The notes under the pieces were generated by a model. The model was not told the DNA's origin. It was given only the letters and a program-made list of their open reading frames with translations, and did no database searches. Below, piece after piece: positions 55,476-63,438 of a DNA stretch of 64,000 nucleotides. The position numbers were made by a program, and so were the translations under genes. Source of the DNA: Arsukibacterium perlucidum DSM 18276 (GTDB taxonomy: Bacteria > Pseudomonadota > Gammaproteobacteria > Enterobacterales > Alteromonadaceae); contig NZ_KB907701.1 in NCBI RefSeq assembly GCF_000382165.1, forward strand, positions 241,535 through 305,534. The letters are read 5' to 3'. Position 1 is the first letter of the stretch. Every line of letters starts with the position of its first letter.

Positions 55476-56219
55476 ATGTCAAAAACAGCGAAACTTTATC
55501 GGATGGTAACCGACGAGCATATTTGTCCCTTTGGCTTAAAATCAAAAGCACTGCTCGAGCAGCAGGGCTATCAGGTAACTGATCACCAGCTGAGTAACAA
55601 ACAACAAACCGCGAAGTTCAAGCAACAGCATCAGGTCGACACCACACCGCAAACCTTTATCAACGAGCAACGGATTGGCGGCTATGACCAGTTGCTGGAC
55701 TATTTTAACAAAACCCAACCGGCTGATAAGTTTGCCGCCGCCTACCGGCCGGTTATTGCAATATTTGCCATAGCGCTGCTTCTGGCACTGGCAATAAACT
55801 GGGCTGCCGGCATTGCGCTGCTATCGATAGCAACTGTAGAAAAATTCGTCGCCTGCAGTATGGTGTTACTTGCCCTGCAGAAACTGCAGGATGTAGAGGC
55901 GTTCAGTAATCAGTTTTTAGGCTACGATTTGTTAGCTCAGCGCTGGGTACGCTATGCCTATTTTTATCCGTTTGCCGAGGCCTTTGCCGGTATTGGCATG
56001 CTCGCAGGGCTAGCTGCTTATTTTGTGGCTCCCGTGGCATTATTTATCGGGATGGTTGGCGCCATTTCAGTAATGAAAGCCGTTTATATCGATAAACGCG
56101 AACTGAAATGTGCCTGTGTCGGCGGCAACAGCGAGGTCCCCTTAGGCTTTGTCTCGTTAACCGAGAACCTCTTTATGATCGCCGCCGGCTGCTGGATGCT
56201 GTTTAACGCCCTGATGTAA
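55476..56219 (+). CDS. Glutaredoxin-MauE-type fusion membrane protein
   Basis: A 247-residue protein in two parts. Residues ~1-82 form a glutaredoxin domain (ICPFGLKSKALLEQQGYQV; the CxxC is CPFG, a monothiol-type site, and TPQTFINEQRIGGYDQL is the cis-Pro/GG element). Residues ~90-245 hold about four helices and resemble the MauE/DoxX fold, with a Cys pair CACVGGNSEVPLG near the end. Fusion of a thioredoxin-like and a MauE-like domain suggests transfer of reducing equivalents across the membrane. The substrate is unknown. GGAGAG lies upstream of the start. Confidence 0.85.
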   Translation: MSKTAKLYRMVTDEHICPFGLKSKALLEQQGYQVTDHQLSNKQQTAKFKQQHQVDTTPQTFINEQRIGGYDQLLDYFNKTQPADKFAAAYRPVIAIFAIALLLALAINWAAGIALLSIATVEKFVACSMVLLALQKLQDVEAFSNQFLGYDLLAQRWVRYAYFYPFAEAFAGIGMLAGLAAYFVAPVALFIGMVGAISVMKAVYIDKRELKCACVGGNSEVPLGFVSLTENLFMIAAGCWMLFNALM

Positions 56220-56248
56220 TGCCTTGCTTTAATATTGCCTGGTTAAAA

Positions 56249-56653
56249 TCAAACGCCGACAAACCGGTCTTTTTCAGCCTCTGTCGGCACTCTGCATTTA
56301 TTGGCTTTGCCAAACATTTTGTAACGGTTGCGAGCAAACAAACGATAACACCAATCCCTGACAGGGCGTGGCACCACTTTTAGCACGTTAAATAAATACC
56401 AGAAGCCGCTTAGATCTTTCGTTACTTCAAGCGCCGCATCTGACCAGACATAAGCTCTGCCATGTTTAACCAGTAAAAAGGTATCTGGCCCGCTGTCACT
56501 GATGCCATGTGCTTGCATGACTTGTTTGGCAAGTTCGCTTTGCATCGGTGTAAACACAAAGTTTGCCTCAGGGTCGCGTTTAATAATAAAATTAACTGCG
56601 CCACTGCAAAAATTACATACCCCGTCAAATACCACTAAATGTTTGTCAGCCAT
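56249..56653 (-). CDS. DCC-family thiol-disulfide oxidoreductase
   Basis: A 134-residue DUF393 protein with the DCC motif in FDGVCNFC near the N-terminus. It starts at 56653, with AAGGAG seven bases upstream, not at the longer 56731 frame. The conserved R-x-D and YRLF segments follow. The precise partner is not known. Confidence 0.9.
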   Translation of the reverse strand: MADKHLVVFDGVCNFCSGAVNFIIKRDPEANFVFTPMQSELAKQVMQAHGISDSGPDTFLLVKHGRAYVWSDAALEVTKDLSGFWYLFNVLKVVPRPVRDWCYRLFARNRYKMFGKANKCRVPTEAEKDRFVGV

Positions 56654-56734
56654 GTCACTCCTTAATATCAGGCGATAAGTTACACCACCAGTAAAAACAT
56701 ATAACCGTGATCTGATTAACTCTATCAGCAATGA

Positions 56735-56827
56735 CTATGCATAAAGTATCCAGGCAATTGTCACTGTAGCGACCAGCAGTAATACTGCCATAACCGTGCC
56801 GGCGCGTTTTGCTATCAGGTGCATCAT
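56735..56827 (-). CDS. Predicted 30-residue membrane peptide
   Basis: An unlisted small gene: two in-frame ATGs (56827, 56824) follow GGAG at seven-base distance, and the frame ends at 56735. It encodes one hydrophobic segment (VMAVLLLVATVTIAWILYA) after a basic N-terminus. It lies 22 bases after the ferric reductase-like gene on the same strand, so it is likely co-transcribed and may bind that protein, as small peptides do with several bacterial oxidoreductases. It is too short for family assignment. Confidence 0.6.
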   Translation of the reverse strand: MMHLIAKRAGTVMAVLLLVATVTIAWILYA

Positions 56828-56848
56828 CAGGCGTCTCCGTTATCCCGG

Positions 56849-58168
56849 TTATACCAGGTTAAACCGTTCAGAATAGATATGCTTAAGCGGCACTTGCCTC
56901 GCCCGCAGCTCTGTTTCTGCTACATTCATCAACGGTGTTGGGCCGCAAACATAGTAATCGGTGCTACTGCTGACGTTGTCCAGATAACGCTCCAGCAACG
57001 CTTCATCAATCAGCCCCTGCTCGCCTTGCCAGTCCTCTGGTGGCTCTTTTAAAACATGCACAACCTTAAGGTTCAGCTGTGCCGACAGCGCTGCCAGTTC
57101 ATCGGCAAACAGCACTGAGGCCTGGTCGATATTGGCATATAGCAGTAACAGGTTTCTGGCACTCTGCGCTGCGGCACAGCTGCGCAGCATACTAATTATG
57201 GGTGTTACGCCCACACCACCTGCCACCATAACTGTATCGCGGTTGTTGTCAGGGTTAAGGGTAAAAACCCCATACGGACCTTCAACCCAGGCCCGGCTGC
57301 CGGCTTTCACATCGCTTAGGGAGCGGGTAAAGTCGCCAGCATGTTTAACCGTAAACTCCAGGCGCATTGGATTATTGTCTTTGGAATTAATCGAGAACGG
57401 GTGCTGCCGAACAGAGAATGGTGAGTCGCCCAGCGTAAGCCAGGCGTATTGGCCGGGCTTAAACGGCATGCCCGGGTGGTTATCGGCCTGCAATACCAGC
57501 CGGCTGGCATCGCCGTCGATTTTCTCCGCCCGAATCACTGTCCAGGGCTTGCCTTTTAGGCGCCAGGGCCGCAATAAGCGTGAATCAACCAGTAACAGCA
57601 GCGCCGCTCCCATCACCACCAGCAAGCCAATCTTCACCGGCCAGCCGGCAGTATAATTGCTTACCAGTAAGGCATGGCTTACGCCTGCACTTACCACAAA
57701 TAATGCAAAGAGCCCATGCAATGCACGCCACCATTCGTACTGCAGCTTACAGCCTACCCGCCAGAGCGAGGTAATAATCAACAAAGTGCTGGCAACCAGC
57801 AGCGCACTTAAAGTAACAGCGCGCAGTGGCTGATCCGCAGGATGCAGATAATCCAGAAACTGCGGTTCAGCAATAAGTAATGTAAGCGGATGAGCCAGGA
57901 TCAGCAGCCAGCCAAAAATGCCCATTTGCCGGTGAAATTGCAGCAGGTTGTCTTGCCCCCCCCCTTTAGCAAACCAAGGATGGCGCCCGGAAATAACCAG
58001 CTGCATGGCCAGCACTCCCAAGCCAAGCAAACCAAATAAAACCCCTAACTCAACAAAAAATGTCCGGGCTGGCGGCCGTTCAAAAACCAGCGCCAGCCCC
58101 ATTGGCAGCAGGCACAACAAAAAATACAATGCTAACCAGGCGACAAGGGTACCAAATCGAATTTGCAT
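56849..58168 (-). CDS. Ferric reductase-like/ferredoxin-reductase membrane oxidoreductase
   Basis: A 439-residue protein. The N-terminal ~210 residues form about six helices with His residues for heme (LLQFHRQMGIFGWLL, ILAHPL, ALHGLF, VSHALLV), as in ferric reductase-like domains. The C-terminal ~220 residues form an FAD/NAD(P)-binding module: RQHPFSI (FAD), VEGPYGVFTL, VMVAGGVGVTPIISML (NAD) and the final YVCGPTPLM. It would move electrons from NAD(P)H across the membrane to a heme acceptor. The 30-residue peptide follows. Confidence 0.88.
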   Translation of the reverse strand: MQIRFGTLVAWLALYFLLCLLPMGLALVFERPPARTFFVELGVLFGLLGLGVLAMQLVISGRHPWFAKGGGQDNLLQFHRQMGIFGWLLILAHPLTLLIAEPQFLDYLHPADQPLRAVTLSALLVASTLLIITSLWRVGCKLQYEWWRALHGLFALFVVSAGVSHALLVSNYTAGWPVKIGLLVVMGAALLLLVDSRLLRPWRLKGKPWTVIRAEKIDGDASRLVLQADNHPGMPFKPGQYAWLTLGDSPFSVRQHPFSINSKDNNPMRLEFTVKHAGDFTRSLSDVKAGSRAWVEGPYGVFTLNPDNNRDTVMVAGGVGVTPIISMLRSCAAAQSARNLLLLYANIDQASVLFADELAALSAQLNLKVVHVLKEPPEDWQGEQGLIDEALLERYLDNVSSSTDYYVCGPTPLMNVAETELRARQVPLKHIYSERFNLV

Positions 58169-58366
58169 AAGAGCTTAAGCTCTCCTTCGCTACGGTAATG
58201 GCTTCAAAAAATAATGACTGCACCACATCCGGTAGCGCATCAAAAATTTGTGATGTTTAAGTCAGTAAGTTCTGCAGTTGAATTTCAATATATTCAGCAT
58301 TAGGAAAAAGAGCATGACAACGTTTTGTAACCGACGTGATTAAGTTTTCTGAAACTCATAAGTAAC

Positions 58367-58411
58367 AGCAACGCCTCGACCTAACTTGCAAACGGCTTGA
58401 GCTTGTTTTGC
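58367..58411 (-). other. attC site A, degenerate (last in array)
   Basis: On the minus strand AAAACAAG...GAGGCGTTGC, about 45 bases, with inner arms CTCAAGCC and GGTCGAG that pair around an extrahelical base. It retains the GTT core triplet but differs from the consensus at both ends. It lies 28 bases downstream of the 105-residue cassette gene and marks the left end of the array. Confidence 0.45.
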
Positions 58412-58438
58412 TATAAAAGACACAAACAATTTTTATAT

Positions 58439-58756
58439 TTAACCATCAGGGTTGTCCCTTGACTTTGCCGGGCCGCTACCGGTAAAGGCTTTTTTAGGCT
58501 TTTGCTTGTCTTTGGTTGTATTCGATTTTTCTATCTTCGTTTTATCACTCTCAGAAATTCTATGAGCAGTATCAATCCTATTTCGATCGGCTTGTTTAAT
58601 ATTTGAGACTTCCGCTGTTTTTTTAATAACCGTCAGAGGCGCAGCAGAAACCGTCTCCTTAGTCTGGGTGGGTGCACTCGTTTGTGCCTGAACCATTGAA
58701 GTTAATAAAACGAGACAAACCGGTGAAATAGAAAATATTTTTGAGGAAAGTTTCAT
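58439..58756 (-). CDS. Cassette gene: small charged exported protein
   Basis: A 105-residue protein with a signal peptide (IFSISPVCLVLLTSMVQAQ). The mature part is low-complexity, rich in Thr, Lys and Asp/Glu (for example TKIEKSNTTKDKQKPKKAF), and likely disordered. The start follows AAGGA. Between attC sites A and B, so it is the leftmost cassette. No family recognised. Confidence 0.65.
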   Translation of the reverse strand: MKLSSKIFSISPVCLVLLTSMVQAQTSAPTQTKETVSAAPLTVIKKTAEVSNIKQADRNRIDTAHRISESDKTKIEKSNTTKDKQKPKKAFTGSGPAKSRDNPDG

Positions 58757-58796
58757 TTGTGAAATATCCTTAAATAATGCAGAGAAAAATATAGCG

Positions 58797-58881
58797 CATT
58801 AACGCAAAGTACCCGGGCAGTGAGCCGCGCTGCGGGTTGACGACCCAGCGACCAACCGGAGCGAGTAATGCCCTTGTTATT
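58797..58881 (-). other. attC site B
   Basis: On the minus strand AATAACAAGG ... TTTGCGTTAATGC, about 85 bases. R' and R'' arms are intact, with inner symmetric elements around the CGCAGCG region. It follows the FAD oxidase gene by about 65 bases. Confidence 0.8.
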
Positions 58882-58946
58882 GAGCATAGCCCAATGGCGC
58901 CAAAATGAACAATATATAAATGCGAGCATTGTTGGGCGGCAACAGG

Positions 58947-60326
58947 TCATGTTGAGAGAACATCTATTGACACCCGAAGCCCAGACAAATAAGCACCGTG
59001 CGCAGTTCCGAAATAAGTTCTATTGGTGGCTTCACCAGCAAAAAACAAGCGCCCGCTCAGAGAGCTTGCCAGTTCGTCTCGGATTATGGGAGTTGAACCT
59101 ATTGCATTGTAAGAATACGAGCCTCTGGCAAAAGGGTCAGAGGCCCAGCGCGTGATCTGCCAATCAATAGGCTGAGGTATATCGGGACCAAAGATTGCAT
59201 TCAGGGTTTCCATGGCACTTGCCACAAGCTGCTCATCTGACCATGCTTCTATTTCGCTTCCGCGGTCAGCGGCATTGAATCCTAGCAAAACTGGTTTATT
59301 CACCGTTCGCTGAAAACTAACCCATTCAGTCCATTGGCCATGATTTGCCGAGACATATTCAAGCCAATCTATGCCTTCTGGCCAGAAGGCTTGCTCAAAG
59401 CGAAGATAGCATTTATTCAACACCCCCATGCTAAGGTTGCTTATCGCATTGCGCTTTTTCTCGGGTAACTCTGGAACGAAACGCACATCACCGCGCTGCA
59501 AAACACCGAGTGGCAACGTGATAACAACCCGATCAGCTAAAAACTCATCGTGCGCGGTGCGCACTCTCACTTCTGATTCTTGCCATGCAATTTCTTGGAC
59601 CACCTGAGACAACCGAACGTCAGTACCCTGCGCCAAGTATTCAGTGAGCACCTCAAACCCCTGCTCAAACAACACATCATCACCATCGAACTCTTTCGCG
59701 TTGTCATACCAGTGTGATGAAAGACGATTGGCGCTACCTGCATATTCTTGTTCAATACTTCCAGACACGCAGAAGTTCAGAAAACGCAGTGCTTCTGAAT
59801 CATCCGCATACGAACTCTCGAGCGAGGCGAGAGCTTGTCTGAGCGAAGTGTCGGGATCTGAGTTCTGCGCTTTGCGAATCGCTGCAGAAATTTGCTGCCG
59901 GACACTTTCAAGCTTAGCCTCTTTAGCGCCCCAAATTTCTTCGCCATTCGTGTTATAGACAACGCTGCGCTCGTAGCTGGTGCTCACTCTTTTTGTGCGC
60001 AGCAGGTCCGCCAGGTCTGTAAGCGGATTGCTCGTGGTGCCGTGTATCCAACTAGCCCCCAGGTCAAGAGGCAAATCAGGCCACTGATGGCTGGTCCAAA
60101 TGCGCCCGCCTATTCGGTCTCGTGCTTCCAACACAATAACCTGATGACCTGAGAGTGTTAGCTCTCGTGCAGCAGCCAAACCTGCTAATCCGGCGCCGAT
60201 CACCAATACTCGTTGATTCCCTTTAATATCTCTGTCATCTCCACCATAGCTTTCGTTTCTGCATCCAGTGGCTCCACTACCCAGCAATATCAGTGACATC
60301 AGTTTCAAAAATTCACGCTTGTTCAT
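58947..60326 (-). CDS. Cassette gene: FAD-dependent amine oxidase
   Basis: A 459-residue flavin amine oxidase. I start at 60326 (MNKREFLKL), preceded by AAGG. A signal or lipobox-like segment (LMSLILLGSGATGC) opens the protein, suggesting export as lipoprotein or Tat substrate with a KR motif. FAD motifs: RVLVIGAGLAGLAAARELTLSG and EARDRIGGRIWTS; the C-terminal FAD-contacting FFAGEATNRTYFGTAHGAYLSG. Such enzymes oxidise primary amines, polyamines or amino acids. At ~1.4 kb it is large for a cassette gene. The substrate is unknown. Confidence 0.88.
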   Translation of the reverse strand: MNKREFLKLMSLILLGSGATGCRNESYGGDDRDIKGNQRVLVIGAGLAGLAAARELTLSGHQVIVLEARDRIGGRIWTSHQWPDLPLDLGASWIHGTTSNPLTDLADLLRTKRVSTSYERSVVYNTNGEEIWGAKEAKLESVRQQISAAIRKAQNSDPDTSLRQALASLESSYADDSEALRFLNFCVSGSIEQEYAGSANRLSSHWYDNAKEFDGDDVLFEQGFEVLTEYLAQGTDVRLSQVVQEIAWQESEVRVRTAHDEFLADRVVITLPLGVLQRGDVRFVPELPEKKRNAISNLSMGVLNKCYLRFEQAFWPEGIDWLEYVSANHGQWTEWVSFQRTVNKPVLLGFNAADRGSEIEAWSDEQLVASAMETLNAIFGPDIPQPIDWQITRWASDPFARGSYSYNAIGSTPIIRDELASSLSGRLFFAGEATNRTYFGTAHGAYLSGLRVSIDVLST

Positions 60327-60340
60327 CGATCTCACCTTAA

Positions 60341-60399
60341 TTCAGCCATTGCCGCCTATCGCCGCTTTCAGCGGCTTGTCCGCTGCAATGCTTTGTTAG
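60341..60399 (-). other. attC site C, one end degenerate
   Basis: On the minus strand GCTAACAAAGCATTGC ... GGCAATGGCTGAATTAAG. The R'' end and L'' arms are canonical (CATTGC / GCAATG), but the R' end reads TGAATTA where GCGTTAG is expected. It lies directly between the DUF4259-like and FAD oxidase cassettes, and the DUF4259-like gene ends inside it. Confidence 0.65.
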
Positions 60400-61273
60400 C
60401 GGGCTCTTCCATTAGGTCGGCCAAACAAGGGCCAACCGATAAAATCGAAAAGTCGCCAATATTACCTGAGTAGGCTGTCGTAGAAAGCGCCCAGCCGCTA
60501 TCAACGACACTGACGTCACTCCAAGCAGAAACTTGACGCTCAGCTTTCTTTGTATTGAGCTTTACCTGCCCAAGCAACTCCATTTTCATGCGTTTAAAGT
60601 GGTTCCGTTTTGGCACGACCTTGGCAGCGCCCTCTGTTTGCAGGTCAAATGTCAGCAGCCTGGCTTTCAACGCATCTTCAAGAGAAGGATAACGCTCATG
60701 GGGTACCGTTAAAGCGGCAACCGCGACCCATGGTATCCAGTCAAAAGCCCTTCCCTTCTGGAGTACCACCAGTGCTCCCCAACCATCCGGCTGAAAGCCT
60801 GCCTCTTCCCAACTTGAGGACCAAGCATTCACAGCTTTCCCTTCCATCGTTGGATAGGCGTAAATATCACCTACTTCTACAACAAATTCAGCAGGATTTT
60901 TAGCTGCCGGCTTGGGACGCTCTGGTCTGGGAGCGCGCAGGCGGTCGGCTAGCTCAAGTAGCATGTGTTGTCGCTTCTCAATGTGTTTTTGTTCAAGCCC
61001 CTCCATACGTCTGATATCATGGCCATCGTCAATAACTGCAAGCGCCTTGGCAATGGCTTCAGAGCAAGCAATGCCGCGACGTTCAAATTGATCTGCCACA
61101 ACAAGCCAGAATGTGCACTCGTCATCACCATCTAGCCCTGTATCACACTGCATTTTCCAAAGCACTGCCAAAAGTCGTGTTCCTTCCATTGGTAATTTGC
61201 AAACCAGTGAGATTGTATTCTTCAAATCCGATGCATAATCATCTTGATAGAGTCCAACTCCCCAAGCTCCCAT
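60368..61273 (-). CDS. Cassette gene: DUF4259-like protein
   Basis: A 301-residue protein. The first ~130 residues (MGAWGVGLYQDDYASDL...) match the MGAWG-type start of DUF4259. The following ~170 residues include a Trp-rich stretch (WSSSWEEAGFQPDGWG) and are not assigned. The last ten residues (ANKALQRTSR) are encoded by attC C, so this tail is a by-product of the cassette end. Strong ribosome-binding site AGGAGGAG. Function unknown. Confidence 0.75.
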   Translation of the reverse strand: MGAWGVGLYQDDYASDLKNTISLVCKLPMEGTRLLAVLWKMQCDTGLDGDDECTFWLVVADQFERRGIACSEAIAKALAVIDDGHDIRRMEGLEQKHIEKRQHMLLELADRLRAPRPERPKPAAKNPAEFVVEVGDIYAYPTMEGKAVNAWSSSWEEAGFQPDGWGALVVLQKGRAFDWIPWVAVAALTVPHERYPSLEDALKARLLTFDLQTEGAAKVVPKRNHFKRMKMELLGQVKLNTKKAERQVSAWSDVSVVDSGWALSTTAYSGNIGDFSILSVGPCLADLMEEPANKALQRTSR

Positions 61274-61311
61274 TCACTCCTCCTGAATTGACACTGTGGC
61301 GAAACCAAATA

Positions 61312-61388
61312 GCTAACGCCCGCCACACACGCGAGCAACTTGTTGCGAGTCGAGTGCCGCAGGCGCGTTGTGCTGGCGATTGTTAGAG
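61312..61388 (-). other. attC site D
   Basis: On the minus strand CTAACAATCGCC ... GGCGGGCGTTAGCT, about 77 bases. Both ends and inner arms are close to the consensus. It follows the GNAT pseudogene by only two or three bases. Confidence 0.85.
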
Positions 61389-61389
61389 C

Positions 61390-61826
61390 TCACAGTTTGA
61401 TGACTGCCAACATATCTTCACCATCTTCAACCAACCCCTCTTCCTGAAAGCCAAAACTTGAGTAAAAATCTTTGGCTACCGGGTTTTCAGGGTCATAGCA
61501 AATTTCTATTTCTTTTACTTTGTCATTGGCTTTGATCTCATTGAGTGCCAAATTTAGCGCCGCTCTACCAATACCAGTTTTTTGAAAACGCTGATCCACC
61601 ATAAAACGCCAGATAGACACTTTTTCAGGCGCTTCAGCAACCCACATAAAAAAGCCGACCGGGGTATCGTTTTGTAGTTCGCTCTGCAGGTATGGCCTTG
61701 GCAGTAATGTGACTCAAGCAAAGACCACATATTGCTAGCAACATAGTCCTGCTGCTCATCGGTGACATCTAAGTCACATACTTCTTCATAATTTAAACTT
61801 GTCACTTCTTCCAGTGTAATATTCAT
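61390..61826 (-). pseudogene. Cassette gene: GNAT acetyltransferase, frameshifted
   Basis: A GNAT-type acetyltransferase split in two frames. The first part (to about residue 40) reads MNITLEEVTSLNYEEV ... WSLLESHY; the second reads LPRPYLQSEL ... GFFMWVAEAPEKVSI and continues to the end with the acetyl-CoA loop QRFQKTGIGRAALNLAL. A one-base change at about 61700-61712 separates the halves, and restoring it would give a single ~145-residue protein. The start is at 61826 with AGGA upstream. A real loss or a sequencing error are both possible. Confidence 0.8.
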
Positions 61827-61842
61827 CGCGTCCTGCATATTT

Positions 61843-62337
61843 TTATTTATTTGTGATCACAAACTCATAAAAGCCTTCGGTCTCAGCGGGTTCAATTTTC
61901 AATACATTCTCAATAGGTAATTTCGCAAAAAGCCTATCCCAAAACGTCAATGCTTCAAGGTCTTTTTCATAAACGGCTACATGCCAATTTAATGAATTAT
62001 TTAACATTAACTGGCAAACAGCATGCAAAGCGATACCTTTTGAACGGTACTTAGGTAAGATAAAAATATCTGATAGCTCAGGCATTTCACGCTGTAAGAT
62101 TTCTGTGGGTTCCACAGTAACGAAGCCTGCGATATTTCCTTCAACAATAATTAAGTAAGCGTCACAGTCTTCGTCACCCGCAACAACATCGCTGAGGTAT
62201 TCTTCTTCAATATCAAATCTGCCAGAACTATCGATATCTTCGTCATCAAAAGCACTTTGATGGTATTGGTAGAATTGCCAAAGCATTGAAAATGCGGGTA
62301 AATCTGTTTCAGTTAATTTTCGTATCACTATGTTCAT
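61843..62337 (-). CDS. Cassette gene: GNAT acetyltransferase
   Basis: A 164-residue GNAT-family N-acetyltransferase. Motif A region is LSDIFILPKYRSKGIALHAV, with the CoA pyrophosphate loop altered (RSKGIA). The start is right after the R' end of attC E. The following frameshifted GNAT begins only 16 bases after its stop, without an attC between, so the two genes share one cassette or an attC has been lost. Substrate unknown; such genes often come with antibiotics or metabolites. Confidence 0.85.
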   Translation of the reverse strand: MNIVIRKLTETDLPAFSMLWQFYQYHQSAFDDEDIDSSGRFDIEEEYLSDVVAGDEDCDAYLIIVEGNIAGFVTVEPTEILQREMPELSDIFILPKYRSKGIALHAVCQLMLNNSLNWHVAVYEKDLEALTFWDRLFAKLPIENVLKIEPAETEGFYEFVITNK

Positions 62338-62344
62338 TTTAATC

Positions 62345-62402
62345 TCTAACGCTTTAAGAAGCGGCGCAGCTTGCTGCGTCCTGCTGGCTTAACTTGTTAA
62401 AT
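62345..62402 (-). other. attC site E
   Basis: On the minus strand TTTAACAAGTTAAGCC ... AAAGCGTTAGAG, 58 bases; closest in this window to the classical attC layout (R'', L'', variable loop, L', R'). The C-terminus of the membrane protein cassette gene (NKLSQQDAASCAAS) is encoded in it. Confidence 0.9.
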
Positions 62403-62806
62403 TCATTGCTGATTGGAGGTAGGAACATAGCTAAAATAACTGCTCCATTTGCCATTATTAGCATGTCCCAAAAAGCATTCTCCCAGCCATAAGATATAGT
62501 TGGGCCTGTAAATACCGATACAGGAACTATTAACACCGCAACAGACAAATAAAGCCATCGCCCCCAGTTACGGAACAATAAAGCCCCAACCACCGAGGCC
62601 ATAATTAGTATTATTAGTAGAAGCCCTATAAAACCCACAAGTACAGGACTAAGGTCAAAATACGTTTGCCAATCAACTGTTTCTGGTAGCAAACTCCTAG
62701 CTGGCGCTAAAGCTCCATCATCAACAAAGTACAGGACCGCCAAGATAGCTATCTCAAACATCAATAGTCCAATTATTACTAACCTGAATATTACTCGATT
62801 ACTCAT
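62354..62806 (-). CDS. Cassette gene: four-helix membrane protein
   Basis: A 150-residue protein with four hydrophobic helices (about 6-27, 50-74, 82-103, 113-129). No charged motif or domain recognised. The last 14 residues are encoded by attC E, so the real functional end may be near residue 136. Start follows AAGGGAAG. Confidence 0.75.
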   Translation of the reverse strand: MSNRVIFRLVIIGLLMFEIAILAVLYFVDDGALAPARSLLPETVDWQTYFDLSPVLVGFIGLLLIILIMASVVGALLFRNWGRWLYLSVAVLIVPVSVFTGPTISYGWENAFWDMLIMANGAVILAMFLPPISNEFNKLSQQDAASCAAS

Positions 62807-62819
62807 TACTTCCCTTTGA

Positions 62820-62878
62820 ATTTAACGCCTAGCTCACCGCGCGAGCTTTAGCGAGTCCGGTGCAGCTATTTGTTAACA
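62820..62878 (-). other. attC site F
   Basis: On the minus strand GTTAACAAATAGC ... AGGCGTTAAAT, about 59 bases. Inner arms TAGCTGCACCG and CGGTGAGCTA pair with a bulge. The stop codon of the DUF6194-like gene lies in its R'' end. Confidence 0.88.
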
Positions 62879-63321
62879 GCTTTTTTATTGAATTTGACCA
62901 CTGCATTTGCATGCGCCTCGACGATAAGTGGAAGTATGCACTCAAAAGTTGATTTACTCGGGTTTAAAACCTGTACCCAAGACATCCAACCATATATAGG
63001 GTGAGGCATGAGTTCATTCAGGGCTGTAAAATCATGACCAGTATCAATGATTCCTCCTTTGGGCGGTCGTTTTGGTCTGTTACCAAATAAATGCTCGTAT
63101 GTTGCTTTCGACACTCCAATACTGAGCCTAAATGTGCCTTCGCGGTTTAAATCAGACGCCTTGTCATTTTCACCGTTTTGTTCTTTCAGCGTGCAAAAAT
63201 AAACACCATTTGGTAACAGCTTACCAGGGTTATAAAACATAGAAGTTTCACCCCAGCTTGATTTAGGCACTACGCCTTCAAAATCACCTACAATTCTCTC
63301 AATGATATCGGCTACTTGCAT
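62866..63321 (-). CDS. Cassette gene: DUF6194-like protein
   Basis: A 151-residue soluble protein. The segment GTFRLSIGVSKATYEHLFG and the following DTGHDFTALNELMPHPIYGWMS are as in DUF6194 family members. The conserved His/Asp set suggests a metal or catalytic site, but function is unknown. Starts after AGGGAG; ends in attC F. Confidence 0.8.
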   Translation of the reverse strand: MQVADIIERIVGDFEGVVPKSSWGETSMFYNPGKLLPNGVYFCTLKEQNGENDKASDLNREGTFRLSIGVSKATYEHLFGNRPKRPPKGGIIDTGHDFTALNELMPHPIYGWMSWVQVLNPSKSTFECILPLIVEAHANAVVKFNKKAVNK

Positions 63322-63338
63322 CTAGCACTCCCTGAAAA

Positions 63339-63394
63339 GCTAGCGCTTCAAGCAGCGGCGCAGAATGCGTCCGCTGCCTTGACTTGTTATGGGC
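63339..63394 (-). other. attC site G, R' end degenerate
   Basis: On the minus strand ATAACAAGTCAAGG ... TTGAAGCGCTAGC. The R'' end is fine; the R' end has GCGCTAG for GCGTTAG, changing the core triplet GTT to GCT. It belongs to the ParDE cassette to its right. Confidence 0.7.
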
Positions 63395-63398
63395 TCTA

Positions 63399-63422
63399 TA
63401 CCAAAATATGGTAACCATTGGT
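63399..63422 (+). promoter_or_regulatory. Candidate ParD operator
   Basis: Two adjacent short palindromes, TACCAAAATATGGTA (63399-63413) and ACCATTGGT (63414-63422), lie ~17-40 bases before parD. RHH antitoxins bind such paired sites to repress their own operon. Confidence 0.5.
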
Positions 63423-63438
63423 AATAGTGAGGTGTGAC

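Noticed and set aside
58753..58950. A 65-residue minus-strand reading frame between the amine oxidase gene and the small exported protein gene
   Set aside because: It runs through attC B and has no ribosome-binding site; the attC structure explains the sequence.
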